DNA of 64,000 nucleotides from an uncultured Rhodospirillales bacterium (GCA_903924855.1 CAIYCW010000040.1:62001-126000); one strand, 5' to 3'. Positions 35,621 to 45,048 are shown, numbered from the stretch's first letter. Numbers and translations: made by a program. The notes: generated from the sequence alone by a model not told the origin.

Positions 35621-36499
35621 ATGCTGCACGAATTCGCCCGGGCGAAGGTCAACCTCTACCTCCATGTCACCGGACGCCGGGCGGATGGCTACCATCTGCT
35701 CGACAGCCTCGCCGTGTTCCCCGAGATCGGCGATCGGGTGACGGCGGAGCACGGCCCCGAGCTCACGCTGGAGCTGGACGGGCCGTTCGGCCGCACGCTG
35801 ACCGCGGAGCCGGACAATCTGGTGCTGCGCGCGGCGCGTGGCCTGGCGGAGCTTGCCGGTGTGCCGGCCCGGGCGCATCTGACGCTTGCCAAGAACCTGC
35901 CGGTCTCCTCCGGGATCGGCGGCGGCTCGGCGGATGCGGCGGCGACGCTGCGCGTGCTGCAACTTCTGTGGAACGTGCAGGTGGAGCCGGACGCGCTGGT
36001 GGCACTGGCCACACGGCTTGGCGCCGATGTGCCGGTGTGCCTTGCGCAGCTGCCGGCCCGCATGCGCGGCATCGGCGAAATCCTGGCCCGCGCCCCCGCC
36101 ATCCCGGCCTGCGGCATGGTGCTGGTCAACCCGCTGGTGGGGGTGGCCACACCCGCCGTGTTCAAGGCGCGCCAGGGCGGATTTTCGCCGGAGGCCAGGC
36201 TTGGCACCTATTGGGCGGATGCCGCGGCGATGGCGGATGATCTGGCCGAACTCTCCAATGATCTGCAGCCGCCCGCCATGGCGCTGTGCCCGGTGATCGA
36301 GGATGTGCTGCTCGCCATCGCGCGTCTGCCCGGCTGCCACCTGGCGCGGATGAGCGGCTCGGGCGCCACCTGCTTTGGGCTGTTCGACACCGCCGAAGAG
36401 GCCGCCCACGCGGCCACCGAGGTGAGCCGCGATGGCTGGTGGAGCTGGGGTGGCGCGCTTGCGGCAGAACGGGTTGCGGACAGCCCGGTCTTGTCATAA
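35621..36499 (+). CDS. ispE: 4-diphosphocytidyl-2-C-methyl-D-erythritol kinase
   Basis: 292 residues. GHMP kinase of the MEP isoprenoid pathway, phosphorylating CDP-methylerythritol; the pathway feeds carotenoid and bacteriochlorophyll tails in a phototroph. Landmarks: FARAKVNLYLHVTGRRADGY at the start, the ATP loop LPVSSGIGGGSADAAA and the C-terminal MSGSGATCFGLF. The ATG at 35621 begins 2 bases after the upstream stop, indicating translational coupling. It is followed by tRNA-Gln. Confidence 0.95.
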   Translation: MLHEFARAKVNLYLHVTGRRADGYHLLDSLAVFPEIGDRVTAEHGPELTLELDGPFGRTLTAEPDNLVLRAARGLAELAGVPARAHLTLAKNLPVSSGIGGGSADAAATLRVLQLLWNVQVEPDALVALATRLGADVPVCLAQLPARMRGIGEILARAPAIPACGMVLVNPLVGVATPAVFKARQGGFSPEARLGTYWADAAAMADDLAELSNDLQPPAMALCPVIEDVLLAIARLPGCHLARMSGSGATCFGLFDTAEEAAHAATEVSRDGWWSWGGALAAERVADSPVLS

Positions 36500-36540
36500 G
36501 CAATCGGCCCGCCCCTGTCCGGGGCCGGCATGTGGCTTGA

Positions 36541-36615
36541 TGGGACGTCGCCAAGCGGTAAGGCAGCGGATTTTGATTCCGCCATTCGGAGGTTCGATCC
36601 CTCCCGTCCCAGCCA
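36541..36615 (+). tRNA. tRNA-Gln (TTG anticodon)
   Basis: 75 bases including the encoded CCA. The acceptor TGGGACG (36541-36547) pairs with CGTCCCA (36605-36611), followed by G and CCA. The D-arm region is CGCCAAGCGGTAAGGCAG, the anticodon loop ATTTTGATT carries TTG, and the T-arm GGAGG-TTCGATC-CCTCC is perfect. It decodes CAA/CAG. It lies 41 bases past ispE and immediately before a dispersed poly-T hairpin. Confidence 0.97.
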
Positions 36616-36678
36616 GCTCCTTCCCGTAGGGCGGAAGCCGCAGGCCTCCGCCACGCACGCATCCAAGAACGACAGCGC

Positions 36679-36714
36679 CTTCTTTTTGTGAACAAAAAGA
36701 AGCAAAAAAACTTT
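36679..36714. repeat. Poly-T/poly-A hairpin repeat, copy 2 (reverse orientation)
   Basis: CTTCTTTTTG (36679-36688) pairs with CAAAAAGAAG (36693-36702) and is followed by GCAAAAAAACTTT, the reverse complement of the AAAGTTTTTTGC lead-in of copies 1 and 4. It may also act as the tRNA-Gln transcript terminator. About 120 bases on either side contain no gene. Confidence 0.75.
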
Positions 36715-36835
36715 TTCCGTTTTTGGCCCGTGCGGGTGGGGCGGGTTCGCCCATCCTCGGCGGGCTTCGAACCTGGCCTTGATGGTGGGCGCAATATGCT
36801 TGCAGTCAGCCAGGGGGCGTGGAAGACACTGGTGG

Positions 36836-37501
36836 ATGGAGCGCCTGTCCCCTTCATCCGACACCTTCAGTCTGTCCTGCGTGATCAGCGCGCTGCGGGA
36901 GCGTGTTGGGGCGTGGGGTGCGCGGGGGGTTCTGGGGCGGGCGCTGATGTTTCTGCTGTATCGGCGGCTGGGGGAGATCGGCCAGCGGATCGAGCGGATG
37001 ATGGCGCGGTTCCGGGCGGGACACCGGCTGGGACGAGCGCCGCGCGAAGCCGCCGCCAAGGCGGTATCGTGTGACGGGCCGGCGGTGACGCAGCCTGGTG
37101 CCGATGAGCTTTCGGGCGTGACAGGGATTTGCGGCACCGCCATGCGGCCTGGCCGGGTTGCGCGTGTGTGGCCGGGGCGGTTCGGCTGGCTGGTGTGGGC
37201 TGCCGGGTATGAGGCGGCGGGGCTGGGGTCGCAGTTGCGGGCTGTGCTGGGCACGCCTGACATGATCGCGCTGTTGCAGGCATCGCCACAGGCGGCACGG
37301 ATCCTGCGGCCGCTGTGCCGGGCCTTGGCCATCGAGACCGACATGCTGCGGCCGGGCGCGGTGAAGGTGCCGCGCCCGCCAAAGCCGCCTCGGCCGGCGC
37401 GGGTGCGCAAGCCGCGCCCCAAGATTGATTTCGGCCGCATTCCATTGCCAAGGGGCATGCTGTCCGCGGCGCGGCGGCAGGGGTTCGGCAAATTGCAGTG
37501 A
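36836..37501 (+). CDS. Hypothetical Acetobacteraceae-type protein
   Basis: 222 residues, function unknown. The first 50 residues (ALRERVGAWGARGVLGRALM, then FLLYRRLGEIGQRIERMMARF) form amphipathic helices, and the middle contains WLVWAAGYEAAGLGSQLRAVLGTPDMIALLQASPQA, probably helical. The C-terminal 50 residues are Arg/Pro/Lys-rich (KVPRPPKPPRPARVRKPRPK), suggesting nucleic-acid or surface contact. I recall similar proteins in multiple copies in related genomes, often near the poly-T hairpins, which cannot be checked here. The start could also be 36779 or an internal ATG. No operon partner. Confidence 0.55.
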   Translation: MERLSPSSDTFSLSCVISALRERVGAWGARGVLGRALMFLLYRRLGEIGQRIERMMARFRAGHRLGRAPREAAAKAVSCDGPAVTQPGADELSGVTGICGTAMRPGRVARVWPGRFGWLVWAAGYEAAGLGSQLRAVLGTPDMIALLQASPQAARILRPLCRALAIETDMLRPGAVKVPRPPKPPRPARVRKPRPKIDFGRIPLPRGMLSAARRQGFGKLQ

Positions 37502-37725
37502 GAGATGATGCGGCAGAGCCGCGCCGTATTTGTTCCGGTGTGTTTATTTTATCCGGTGGTCTGGGCGGGGTGAGGTTGGGGGCTGGACCAGGCGGGGCTG
37601 AGGGTCGGCGGAGGGCTTCGCTGCGCGCGCCATGACGGGGGCGATGGCGGCGTGCGCCTGGGCGCCGGGCGCTCCGGAACTCGCACGATGTTCCTCGGCA
37701 CGATTTCGCTTGCATCCGACTGTGT
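37502..37725. other. Intergenic region before the PadR gene
   Basis: About 220 bases with no credible gene on either strand. The right end becomes AT-rich and leads into the PadR operator. The left part is GC-rich and unremarkable. Confidence 0.5.
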
Positions 37726-37756
37726 TTCGATATATCTGTTTATTCGCTATATCGAA
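37726..37756 (+). promoter_or_regulatory. Palindromic operator of the YqjI-like regulator
   Basis: TTCGATATA (37726-37734) and TATATCGAA (37748-37756) are a perfect 9-bp inverted repeat with a 13-base AT-rich spacer, 20 bases upstream of the regulator's ATG. Palindromes of TATA-C/G-TATA type are the usual binding sites of PadR-family autorepressors, including YqjI. It would overlap the promoter and block transcription. Confidence 0.7.
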
Positions 37757-37775
37757 GCTCATGAAAGGACATGAT

Positions 37776-38390
37776 ATGCATCATCACACAAAACACACCC
37801 ATCACGCCCGCCCGCACGCCGCCCATGGTCATGCGCGCCGCTTCGTGCGCGACGAGATGGGGGAGGAACAGCCGCGCGGCCGCGGGCATCGCGGCCATGG
37901 TGGTCGCGGCGGTGGGCGCGGCGGGTTGGGCCGCTTCTTTGCCCATGGCGATTTGCGGCTCGTCATCCTCAACCTGATCGCCGAACGCCCGCGCCACGGC
38001 TATGAGCTGATCAAGGCGATCGAGGATCAGGCCGGCGGCGCCTACAGCCCAAGCCCGGGCGTGGTCTACCCCACCCTCACCCTGCTGGAAGAGCTGGGCT
38101 ATATCGCGGTCGAGGCGACGGAGGGCGCGAAGAAGCTGCACCGCATCACCCCGCAGGGCGAATCCTTCCTGGACGCCAACCGCCCCACCCTCAGCGCCCT
38201 GCTGGCGCGGATGGCGGAGGCCAGCCGGGTGACCCGCAGCGGAGAGGCGCCGCAGCTGCAACGCGCCATGGAGAATCTGAAGCTCGCCCTGCGCCTGCGC
38301 CTGGCCGCGGGCCCACTCACCCAACCGCAGATCGATGCCATCGCGGCGGCCCTCGACGCCGCCGCCGCCACCGTGGAGAAAGTGCAATGA
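37776..38390 (+). CDS. YqjI-like PadR-family metal-responsive repressor
   Basis: 204 residues. The His-rich N-terminus (MHHHTKHTHHARPHAAHGHA) and the Gly/Arg/His-rich linker are followed by a PadR winged helix: RFFAHGDLRLVILNLIAERP, RHGYELIKAIED and SPSPGVVYPTLTLLEELGYI, then a C-terminal dimerisation helix pair. This layout matches E. coli YqjI, a nickel-responsive repressor of the iron-chelate reductase gene yqjH. The start at 37776 has AAGGA 6 bases upstream; an ATG five codons earlier is possible. Its stop overlaps the next gene by ATGA, and a 9-bp palindrome lies in its promoter. Confidence 0.88.
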   Translation: MHHHTKHTHHARPHAAHGHARRFVRDEMGEEQPRGRGHRGHGGRGGGRGGLGRFFAHGDLRLVILNLIAERPRHGYELIKAIEDQAGGAYSPSPGVVYPTLTLLEELGYIAVEATEGAKKLHRITPQGESFLDANRPTLSALLARMAEASRVTRSGEAPQLQRAMENLKLALRLRLAAGPLTQPQIDAIAAALDAAAATVEKVQ

Positions 38391-38695
38391 ACGACACCCC
38401 ACAGACGCTTGTGGCCCAGGCCCTGGTCACCACCCCAGTGCCTGCCCGCTATCTCGGCCAGCTTTGCAAACATTTCCAGCATCGCCGCGAGGTGGTGTTG
38501 GAGGAAGGCCGCGGCAGCATCCGCTTTGACGCCGGGCTGTGCGAGCTGGATGTGCCGGACGAGACCACGCTGCGCATGAAGGTCACCGCCACCTCCGAGG
38601 ACGGCCTGGCCACGCTCGAGGATGTCGTTGTCCGTCATCTGGTGCGCTTCGCGTTTCGTGAAACGCTGGACATAACGTGGCACCAGGCACGCTGA
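38387..38695 (+). CDS. DUF2218-domain protein
   Basis: 102 residues, a single DUF2218 domain: PARYLGQLCKHFQHRREVVL, then GRGSIRFDAG and VVVRHLVRFAFRETLDITWH. The domain also occurs fused to or beside siderophore-interacting (YqjH-like) FAD reductases, so its position after a YqjI-like regulator fits a role in iron/nickel homeostasis. Start ATG overlaps the regulator's TGA (ATGA). No reductase gene follows in this window. Conserved His and Cys could bind metal; the precise function is unknown. Confidence 0.85.
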   Translation: MNDTPQTLVAQALVTTPVPARYLGQLCKHFQHRREVVLEEGRGSIRFDAGLCELDVPDETTLRMKVTATSEDGLATLEDVVVRHLVRFAFRETLDITWHQAR

Positions 38696-38747
38696 TCGCA
38701 CGGGCACGTGGGGTGGGTTCACACCCCGCCCATCGCCGCGAAGCCGA

Positions 38748-38939
38748 TCAACGCCCGCCTGTCAGACCCTTCAGCTTCTGGTCCGTGTTGTAGTTGGACA
38801 GCGCATAGACCGCCCAGATCGTGGCCGGGATCCAGCCGATCAGCGTCAGCTGCAGAATGATGCAGGCAATGCCGGAGAATGGCCGGCCGATGGTGAAGAA
38901 TGTCAGCCATGGCAGCAGGAAGGCAATGATCAGGCGCAT
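38748..38939 (-). CDS. YqaE/Pmp3-family small membrane protein
   Basis: 63 residues, two transmembrane helices (MRLIIAFLLPWLTFFTIG and IACIILQLTLIGWIPATIWAVYAL), ending in NYNTDQKLKGL. This is the Pmp3/YqaE stress-induced membrane peptide family, linked to membrane potential and salt stress. AAGGA lies 9 bases before the ATG at 38939; a longer frame to 38981 is rejected. Confidence 0.9.
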   Translation of the reverse strand: MRLIIAFLLPWLTFFTIGRPFSGIACIILQLTLIGWIPATIWAVYALSNYNTDQKLKGLTGGR

Positions 38940-38996
38940 CGAATGATCCTTCGGAAAAACAACCCGTGCGCGGAATATCACGCCAAGCGCGGCCGG

Positions 38997-40715
38997 TCAC
39001 CCGGGCTTGCGGCAGAACGCGAAGTCGCAGCCCTGGTCGGCCTGGGTCACCTGATCGAGGAAGAGCCGCAGATAGCCGCGCTCAGCCCCCGCGGGCTCGG
39101 GCGGCTTCACCCAGGCTGCCGCCCGCGCGGCAAGCTCCGCCTCCTCGACCAGGAGATCGAGCCGGCGCGCCTGGGCATCGAGGCGGATGCGATCGCCGTT
39201 GCGCACCAGACCGAGCGGGCCGCCGATGGCGGCCTCCGGCGTTGCGTGCAGCACGATGGTGCCAAAGGCGGTGCCGGACATGCGGGCATCGGAGATGCGC
39301 ACCATGTCCTTCACACCCTGGCGCGCGAGCTTGCGCGGGATCGGGATATAGCCGGCCTCCGGCATGCCGGGCGCGCCTTTCGGCCCGGCGTTGCGCAGCA
39401 CCAGAACATCGGAGGCCGCAACGTCCAGATCGTCGCTGTCGATCCGCGCGGCCATGTCCTCCAGCCCGTCGAACACCACCGCCCTGCCCTCATGCTGCAT
39501 CAGCGCGGGTGTGGCGGCCGAGCGTTTCAGCAGCGCGCCGCCGGGCGCCAGATTGCCGCGCAGCACGGCAAGCCCACCGCCGGAATGGATCGGGTTGGCG
39601 CGCGGGCGGATCACATCCTGCCCGGGCACGATCTCGGCCTGGGCCGCGATATGGCCCAGCGTGTGGCCGGAGACCGAGAGCTGCGTGGTGTCGATCAGCT
39701 CGCCCAGCTCCCGCAGCAGCCGCGGCACGCCGCCGGCCCAGTGGAAATGCTCCATGTAATGCTGGCCGGAGGGTTTCAGATCGACCAGCACCGGCACGTC
39801 CAGCCCCATGCGGTCGAACGCCTCCAAGTCGAGATCGAAGCCGAGCCGCCCTGCGATGGCGGCGAAATGGATGACGCCGTTGGTGGAGCCGCCGATCGCC
39901 TGCAGCACGGTGAGCGCGTTGCGGAAGGCTTCGCGTGTCATGATCCGATCCGGCGTCACATTGTCCTTCGCAAGACGGATGGCGGCGGCACCGGAGGCCT
40001 CGGCGATGCGGATGCGATCGGCGTGGGTTGCCGGGATCGAGGCGGCACCGGGCAGCGCCATGCCGAGCGCCTCGGTCATGCAGGCGATGGTGGATGCGGT
40101 GCCCATCACCATGCAGGTGCCTTTGGTGGGGGCGAGCCTGCCGCTGACCTCATCCATCTCGGCCTCGGTGCGCTCTCCGGCGCGGAACTGGCCCCAGAGG
40201 CGGCGGCAATCGGTGCAGGCGCCCAGCACCTCGCCCTTGTAATGGCCGACCAGCATCGGCCCGGTCGGCACCACGATGGCGGGGATGTTGGCCGAGGCAG
40301 CGCCCATCAGCTGGGCGGGGATGGTCTTGTCGCAGCCGCCGATCAACACCACGGCGTCCATCGGCTGGGCGCGGATCATCTCCTCGGTGTCCATCGCCAT
40401 CAGGTTGCGCAGGAACATCGAGGTGGGGTGGGCGAAGCTTTCATGGATGGAGATTGTGGGGAACTCCATCGGCATGCCGCCATTGAGCATGATTCCGCGC
40501 TTCACCGCGGCGATCAGCTCCGGCACGTTGCCGTGGCAGGGGTTGAAGTCGGAATAGGTGTTGGTGATGCCGATGATCGGTCGGTCCAGCGCGTCATCCG
40601 AATAGCCCATCGCCTTGATGAAGGCGCGGCGCAGAAACAGGGAGAAGCCGGCATCGCCATAGGCGGTGAGCCCCTTGCGCAGGCCCTTGGGGCCGGGTGT
40701 GGCGTCGTTGGTCAT
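38997..40715 (-). CDS. IlvD/Edd-family dehydratase (sugar-acid type likely)
   Basis: 572 residues. Iron-sulfur dehydratase of the IlvD/Edd family. Cluster cysteines are in FNPCHGN, GGCDKT and GACTDC. The sequence is closer to the pentonate (L-arabinonate/D-xylonate) dehydratase subgroup in motifs such as FLRRAFIKAMGYSDDALDRP and IGITNTYSDFNPCHGNVPEL than to valine-pathway IlvD, but this is judged by eye. It converts a 2,3-dihydroxy acid to the 2-keto-3-deoxy acid. The start at 40715 (MTNDATPGPKG) has GGGAG 8 bases upstream. No sugar-pathway genes are adjacent. Confidence 0.88.
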   Translation of the reverse strand: MTNDATPGPKGLRKGLTAYGDAGFSLFLRRAFIKAMGYSDDALDRPIIGITNTYSDFNPCHGNVPELIAAVKRGIMLNGGMPMEFPTISIHESFAHPTSMFLRNLMAMDTEEMIRAQPMDAVVLIGGCDKTIPAQLMGAASANIPAIVVPTGPMLVGHYKGEVLGACTDCRRLWGQFRAGERTEAEMDEVSGRLAPTKGTCMVMGTASTIACMTEALGMALPGAASIPATHADRIRIAEASGAAAIRLAKDNVTPDRIMTREAFRNALTVLQAIGGSTNGVIHFAAIAGRLGFDLDLEAFDRMGLDVPVLVDLKPSGQHYMEHFHWAGGVPRLLRELGELIDTTQLSVSGHTLGHIAAQAEIVPGQDVIRPRANPIHSGGGLAVLRGNLAPGGALLKRSAATPALMQHEGRAVVFDGLEDMAARIDSDDLDVAASDVLVLRNAGPKGAPGMPEAGYIPIPRKLARQGVKDMVRISDARMSGTAFGTIVLHATPEAAIGGPLGLVRNGDRIRLDAQARRLDLLVEEAELAARAAAWVKPPEPAGAERGYLRLFLDQVTQADQGCDFAFCRKPG

Positions 40716-40818
40716 GGTCGTTCTCCCTTGCTGGCGCAGTGTAGAGCAGCGTTTCGTGTTACGACACCACCGCATCCGGGGAACAGCCCCGGGCGATGCG
40801 GCAGGGGGGATGTTGGGC

Positions 40819-41298
40819 ATGTTCAAAGCCGGACAGAAGGTGTGGCATCGCAACGGCCAGTACAGCGGCAGTGTGATCGAGTGCGATGGCGATCAGGTCT
40901 ATATTCTGCAGGACAACGGCGTGGAGGCGGAGTTTCCAGCCCGCGACCTGACCACGACGCCAGCAGCGGCTGCCGCAGCCGCGCCCACGGCGCGCGGCCA
41001 GGCGCCCGCGCAATCCGCCAAGCCGCTGCCCAACCGCCGCATCGTGCCGGCCGATATCACGCCCGAGCATCAACGGGTGCTGGACATGATCCCGGTGCGC
41101 ACCCGCCAGACGGTGGCGATGCTGTTCGATGCGAACGCCAAAGGCCGCAAGTTCAGCGCGCTGGACACGGCGGAGAAACTCAATGTCATCACCGACATCA
41201 CAGACGTGCCCTATCGTGTGATGCGCGAATATCTGGGCCGCCCGGGCGAGTTGGGCCTGTTGATGGGCAAGGGGATCGCGGATCACCGCAAGGGGTGA
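40819..41298 (+). CDS. Hypothetical protein with SH3-like N-terminal domain
   Basis: 159 residues, not recognised. The N-terminal 45 residues (FKAGQKVWHRNGQYSGSV, then DGDQVYILQDNGVEAEFPARDL) resemble a small SH3/KOW-like beta barrel. An Ala/Pro/Gln linker follows, then a helical C-terminal part from DITPEHQRVLDMIPVRTRQT to MREYLGRPGELGLLMGKG. It is divergent from the dehydratase. GGGGGG lies 9 bases before the ATG at 40819; ATG 40810 is an alternative. Cytosolic; function unknown. Confidence 0.65.
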   Translation: MFKAGQKVWHRNGQYSGSVIECDGDQVYILQDNGVEAEFPARDLTTTPAAAAAAAPTARGQAPAQSAKPLPNRRIVPADITPEHQRVLDMIPVRTRQTVAMLFDANAKGRKFSALDTAEKLNVITDITDVPYRVMREYLGRPGELGLLMGKGIADHRKG

Positions 41299-41335
41299 AC
41301 ACAGCGCCCAATTGGCGCAGGGTCACCCAAGAATT

Positions 41336-41424
41336 CGTCATTGCGAGCGGAGCGAAGCAATCCATTGCACCTTATGTGCGTGTTTGCGGGTTCAATGGAT
41401 TGCTTCGCTGCGCTCGCAATGACG
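41336..41424. repeat. Inverted pair of CATTGCGAGC-type repeats
   Basis: Arms of 32 bases at 41336-41367 and 41393-41424 are complementary at 31 of 32 positions around a 25-base spacer. The arm is the same repeat seen singly at 28574-28603. The element lies between the convergent 40819 gene and the ABC-F gene. It would form a long hairpin in either transcript and could act as a terminator or a REP/MITE-like unit. Confidence 0.85.
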
Positions 41425-41465
41425 CCCAAGCATGCGATCCGCTGATGGTGCCGAGATCAGCCGCC

Positions 41466-43265
41466 CTACGCCCCGATCTCCTCGCGCAGCATCTCAAGCT
41501 CCAGCCAGCGCTCCTCGGCGGCCGCAAGCGCCGTCTCCGCCGCCGTCAGTGCCGCGGTTGCGGCGTCGAACGCAGCACGGTTCTTCTTGTAGAGATTGGG
41601 ATCATCGAGCAGCCGGCGCTGCTTGGCGATCTCGGAGCTCAGCTTCTCCATCTCGCGCGGCAAGGTTTCCAGCGCGTGCTTGTCCTTGAAGCTCATCTTC
41701 CTGGCCTGCTGGCTGCGCGCCGCCGCAGGGGCCGGGGCTGCCTTCGCGCGTTCGGCCTCCACCGCCTTGGCCGCCCCGCCGCGCTGGTTGAGCATGTCCG
41801 AATAGCCGCCGGCATACTCGGTCCAGACCCCATCGCCCTCGGAATGGATCACGCTGGTGCAGACACGATCGAGAAAATCGCGGTCATGGCTGACCAGGAT
41901 CACCGTGCCCGGATACTCCGCCAGCAGCTCCTGCAGCAGCTCCAGCGTCTCCAGATCGAGATCGTTGGTCGGCTCATCGAGGATCAGCAGGTTGGACGGC
42001 TTGGCCAACGCCACCGCAAGCGTCACCCGCCCGCGCTCCCCACCGGACAGCACGCCCACCGGGGTGCGCGCCTGCTCGGGGGCGAACAGGAAGTCCTTCA
42101 TATAGCCGATCACGTGGCGCTTCTGCCCGCCCACCTCGACATGGCTGCCGGTGCCACCGGTCAGCGTGTCGGCCAGCGGCACGTCCGGATCGAGGCTGGA
42201 GCGGCTCTGGTCGAGGATGACGGTCTGCAGCGAGGCGCCGAGGCGGATCTCGCCGGAATCGGGCGCGATCTCGCCCATCAACAGCTTCAGCAGCGTCGAT
42301 TTGCCGGCCCCGTTGGGCCCGATGATGCCCACCCGGTCGCCGCGCAGAATGCGGGTGGTCAGGTTCTTCACAATCGGCCGCCCATCGAAGGACAGGCTCA
42401 CATTCTCCGCCACCGCCACCAGCTTGCCGGAGATCTCACCCTCCTGCGAGACCAGCCGCACCCCGCCGGCAGGTCCCCGCGCCTGGCGGGTCTTCTCGCG
42501 CAGATCGTGCAGACCGGCCAGACGCTTGACGTTGCGCTTGCGCCGCGCGGTGACACCGTAGCGCAGCCAATCCTCCTCCATCACCAGCTTGCGGTCGAGC
42601 TTGTGGCGATCGCGCTCCTCCTGCTCCAGCACCTCGTCGCGCCAGGCCTCGAAATGCGCAAAGCCACGCTCGATGCGCCGCGCGATGCCGCGATCGAGCC
42701 ACACGATCGCCCGCGACAGGCTTTCCAGCAGGCGCCGGTCATGGCTGATCAGCACCAAAGCGGAGCGCATGCTGGACAGCTCCGCCTCCAGCCAGGCGAT
42801 CGCCGGCAGATCCAGATGGTTGGTCGGCTCATCGAGCAGCAGAATATCCGGGTTCGGCGCCAGCACCCGTGCCAGCGCGGCGCGGCGCGCCTCACCGCCG
42901 GAGAGGTTGGCCGGCAGCTCCGTGCCATCCAGCCCCAGCTGTTCCAGCAGATAGCGCGCGCGGTATTCGTCATCGCCCGGCCCGAGACCGGATTCCACAT
43001 AGGCCAGGGTGTTGGCGTAGGCGGAGAGATCGGGCTCCTGCGGCAGATAGCGCACCGTGGCGCCGGGCTGGATGAACACGCTGCCCTTGTCCGCCGGGAT
43101 GAGGCCGGCCGCGATCTTCAACAGGGTCGACTTGCCCGAGCCGTTGCGCCCCACCAGGCACAACCGCTCCCCAGGGCTCACCGAGATTTCGGCCCCTGTC
43201 AGCAGCGGTGCGCTGCCAAGTGCCACATGAATGTCCTGAAGAGCCAAAAGCGGAGGAGCTGCCAT
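41466..43265 (-). CDS. ABC-F ATPase (Uup-like)
   Basis: 599 residues with no membrane segments. Two ABC ATPase domains: Walker [12 protein letters not shown] and [11 protein letters not shown], signatures LSGGEARRA and LSGGERGRV, Walker [14 protein letters not shown] and [13 protein letters not shown] charged linker separates the domains and a coiled-coil C-terminal extension (residues about 530-599) follows, the Uup arrangement. ABC-F proteins act on the ribosome or, for Uup, also affect DNA-related processes. The ATG at 43265 is preferred; an upstream frame to 43454 overlaps the divergent fhs gene. Confidence 0.9.
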   Translation of the reverse strand: MAAPPLLALQDIHVALGSAPLLTGAEISVSPGERLCLVGRNGSGKSTLLKIAAGLIPADKGSVFIQPGATVRYLPQEPDLSAYANTLAYVESGLGPGDDEYRARYLLEQLGLDGTELPANLSGGEARRAALARVLAPNPDILLLDEPTNHLDLPAIAWLEAELSSMRSALVLISHDRRLLESLSRAIVWLDRGIARRIERGFAHFEAWRDEVLEQEERDRHKLDRKLVMEEDWLRYGVTARRKRNVKRLAGLHDLREKTRQARGPAGGVRLVSQEGEISGKLVAVAENVSLSFDGRPIVKNLTTRILRGDRVGIIGPNGAGKSTLLKLLMGEIAPDSGEIRLGASLQTVILDQSRSSLDPDVPLADTLTGGTGSHVEVGGQKRHVIGYMKDFLFAPEQARTPVGVLSGGERGRVTLAVALAKPSNLLILDEPTNDLDLETLELLQELLAEYPGTVILVSHDRDFLDRVCTSVIHSEGDGVWTEYAGGYSDMLNQRGGAAKAVEAERAKAAPAPAAARSQQARKMSFKDKHALETLPREMEKLSSEIAKQRRLLDDPNLYKKNRAAFDAATAALTAAETALAAAEERWLELEMLREEIGA

Positions 43266-43380
43266 GGCGCCTGAGTGCGGTGCAGCACGGCCCAAGTCAA
43301 GGGAGCTGCGTGTTGCGACTGGACGATGTCCCGCCAGATCGCCAATCTCCGCAGGATCGCCCAGGGGAGTCGCCACACAA

Positions 43381-45048
43381 ATGAACCCAGATCTCGCCAT
43401 TGCCCGCAGCGTCACCCTGCGCCCGATCACCGAAATCGCCCAGAAGGCCGGCATCCCCGACGACGCGCTCGAACCCTACGGTCGCACCAAGGCCAAGATC
43501 GGCTTCCCCTTCATCCGCTCCCTCGACACGAAACCGGACGGCGCCCTGGTGCTGGTCAGCGGCATCAGCCCAACACCCGCCGGCGAAGGCAAAACCACCA
43601 CCACGATCGGCCTCGCGGATGCGCTGACCGCCGCCGGCAAACGCACCATGATCTGCCTGCGCGAGCCCAGCCTCGGCCCCTGCTTCGGCGTCAAGGGCGG
43701 GGCGGCCGGCGGCGGCTGGGCGCAGGTGGGGCCGATGGAAGACATCAACCTGCACTTCACCGGCGACTTCCACGCCATCACCACCGCCCACAACCTGCTC
43801 TCAGCCCTGATCGACAACCACATCCATCACGGAAACAGCCTCGGCATCGACACGCGCCGCATCACCTGGCGCCGCGTGATGGACATGAACGACCGCGCCC
43901 TGCGCTCCATCATCACCGGCCTCGGCAGCACCAACGGCCCCACCCGGGAGGACGGGTTCGACATCACCGTGGCCTCCGAAGTGATGGCGGTGTTCTGCCT
44001 CGCCCGCGACCTCGCCGACCTGCAGGCCAGGCTCGGACGCATCGTCGTAGCCTCGCGCAAGGATGGCAGCCTGATCACCGCAGCCGACCTCAAGGCAGAC
44101 GGCGCCATGGCCGCCCTGCTGAAGACCGCCCTGCAGCCCAATTTGGTGCAAAGCCTGGAAGGCACCCCCGCCCTCGTGCATGGCGGGCCCTTCGCCAATA
44201 TCGCCCATGGCTGCAACTCGCTGATCGCAACCCGGCTCGGCCTGAAACTCGCCGATATCGTGGTCACCGAGGCGGGCTTCGGCGCCGATCTGGGCGGTGA
44301 GAAATTCCTCGATATCAAAAGCCGGATGGGCCACCTCAAACCCGCCTGCGCCGTGGTCGTCGCAACCGTCCGCGCACTGAAAATGCACGGCGGCGTCGCC
44401 AAATCCGAGCTCGGAACGGAAAACGTCGCAGCCGTCACCGAAGGCAGCGTCAACCTGCTGCGCCACGTGCGCAACATGCGCCAGTTCGGCCTGCCGGTGG
44501 TGGTGGCACTCAACCGCTTCACCTCAGACACCAACGCCGAAATCGACGCTGTGGCGGCCGCACTCGAAACCATCAACACCACCATGGCGCTCTGCACCCA
44601 TTGGGCCGACGGCGCCAAAGGCACCGCCACCCTGGCCCAGCTGGTCATCGACATGATCCAAAACCACACCGCGGATTTCGCGCCCATCTACCCGGACGAC
44701 ATGAAACTCACGGATAAGATCCGCACCATCGCGCAACGCATCTACGGCGCCGCCGATATCAGCCTCTCCGCCACCGCCAGCCGCAAACTGAAAAGCTACG
44801 AACAACAAGGCTTCGGCCATATGCCAATCTGCATGGCCAAAACCCAGTCCAGCTTCAGCGCCGACCCAACCCTGCTCGGCGCCCCCACCGGACACATCAT
44901 CCCCATCCGAGACACAAGACTCTCCGCCGGCGCCGGCTTCGTCGTCGCCATCTGCGGCGACATCATGACCATGCCAGGCCTCCCCCGAGACCCCGCCGCC
45001 CACCATATCGGCGTCGATCCCACCGGCGAGATCACGGGATTGTTCTGA
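43381..45048 (+). CDS. fhs: Formate-tetrahydrofolate ligase
   Basis: 555 residues. Makes 10-formyl-THF from formate, THF and ATP, in one-carbon metabolism. The nucleotide-binding loop is [18 protein letters not shown], followed by [19 protein letters not shown] and the C-terminal [14 protein letters not shown] and [12 protein letters not shown] motifs. The ATG at 43381 ([10 protein letters not shown]) has AGGGGAG 11 bases upstream. Divergent from the ABC-F gene with 115 bases between starts. A large palindrome follows the stop. Confidence 0.95.
   Translation: MNPDLAIARSVTLRPITEIAQKAGIPDDALEPYGRTKAKIGFPFIRSLDTKPDGALVLVSGISPTPAGEGKTTTTIGLADALTAAGKRTMICLREPSLGPCFGVKGGAAGGGWAQVGPMEDINLHFTGDFHAITTAHNLLSALIDNHIHHGNSLGIDTRRITWRRVMDMNDRALRSIITGLGSTNGPTREDGFDITVASEVMAVFCLARDLADLQARLGRIVVASRKDGSLITAADLKADGAMAALLKTALQPNLVQSLEGTPALVHGGPFANIAHGCNSLIATRLGLKLADIVVTEAGFGADLGGEKFLDIKSRMGHLKPACAVVVATVRALKMHGGVAKSELGTENVAAVTEGSVNLLRHVRNMRQFGLPVVVALNRFTSDTNAEIDAVAAALETINTTMALCTHWADGAKGTATLAQLVIDMIQNHTADFAPIYPDDMKLTDKIRTIAQRIYGAADISLSATASRKLKSYEQQGFGHMPICMAKTQSSFSADPTLLGAPTGHIIPIRDTRLSAGAGFVVAICGDIMTMPGLPRDPAAHHIGVDPTGEITGLF

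Noticed and set aside
36208..37491. 427-codon leftward open frame running across the ispE end and the tRNA
   Set aside because: Antisense to ispE, the tRNA and the poly-T repeat. Composition is Arg/Pro/Ala/Ser-rich without any domain.
38943..43274. 1443-codon rightward open frame opposite the dehydratase and ABC-F genes
   Set aside because: Exactly antisense to two well-supported genes. His/Gln/Arg-rich low-information sequence is typical of antisense frames in high-GC DNA.
43265..43381. Search for a riboswitch ahead of fhs
   Set aside because: Only 115 bases separate the divergent starts and no conserved aptamer-like pairing (THF, glycine or similar) was recognised.
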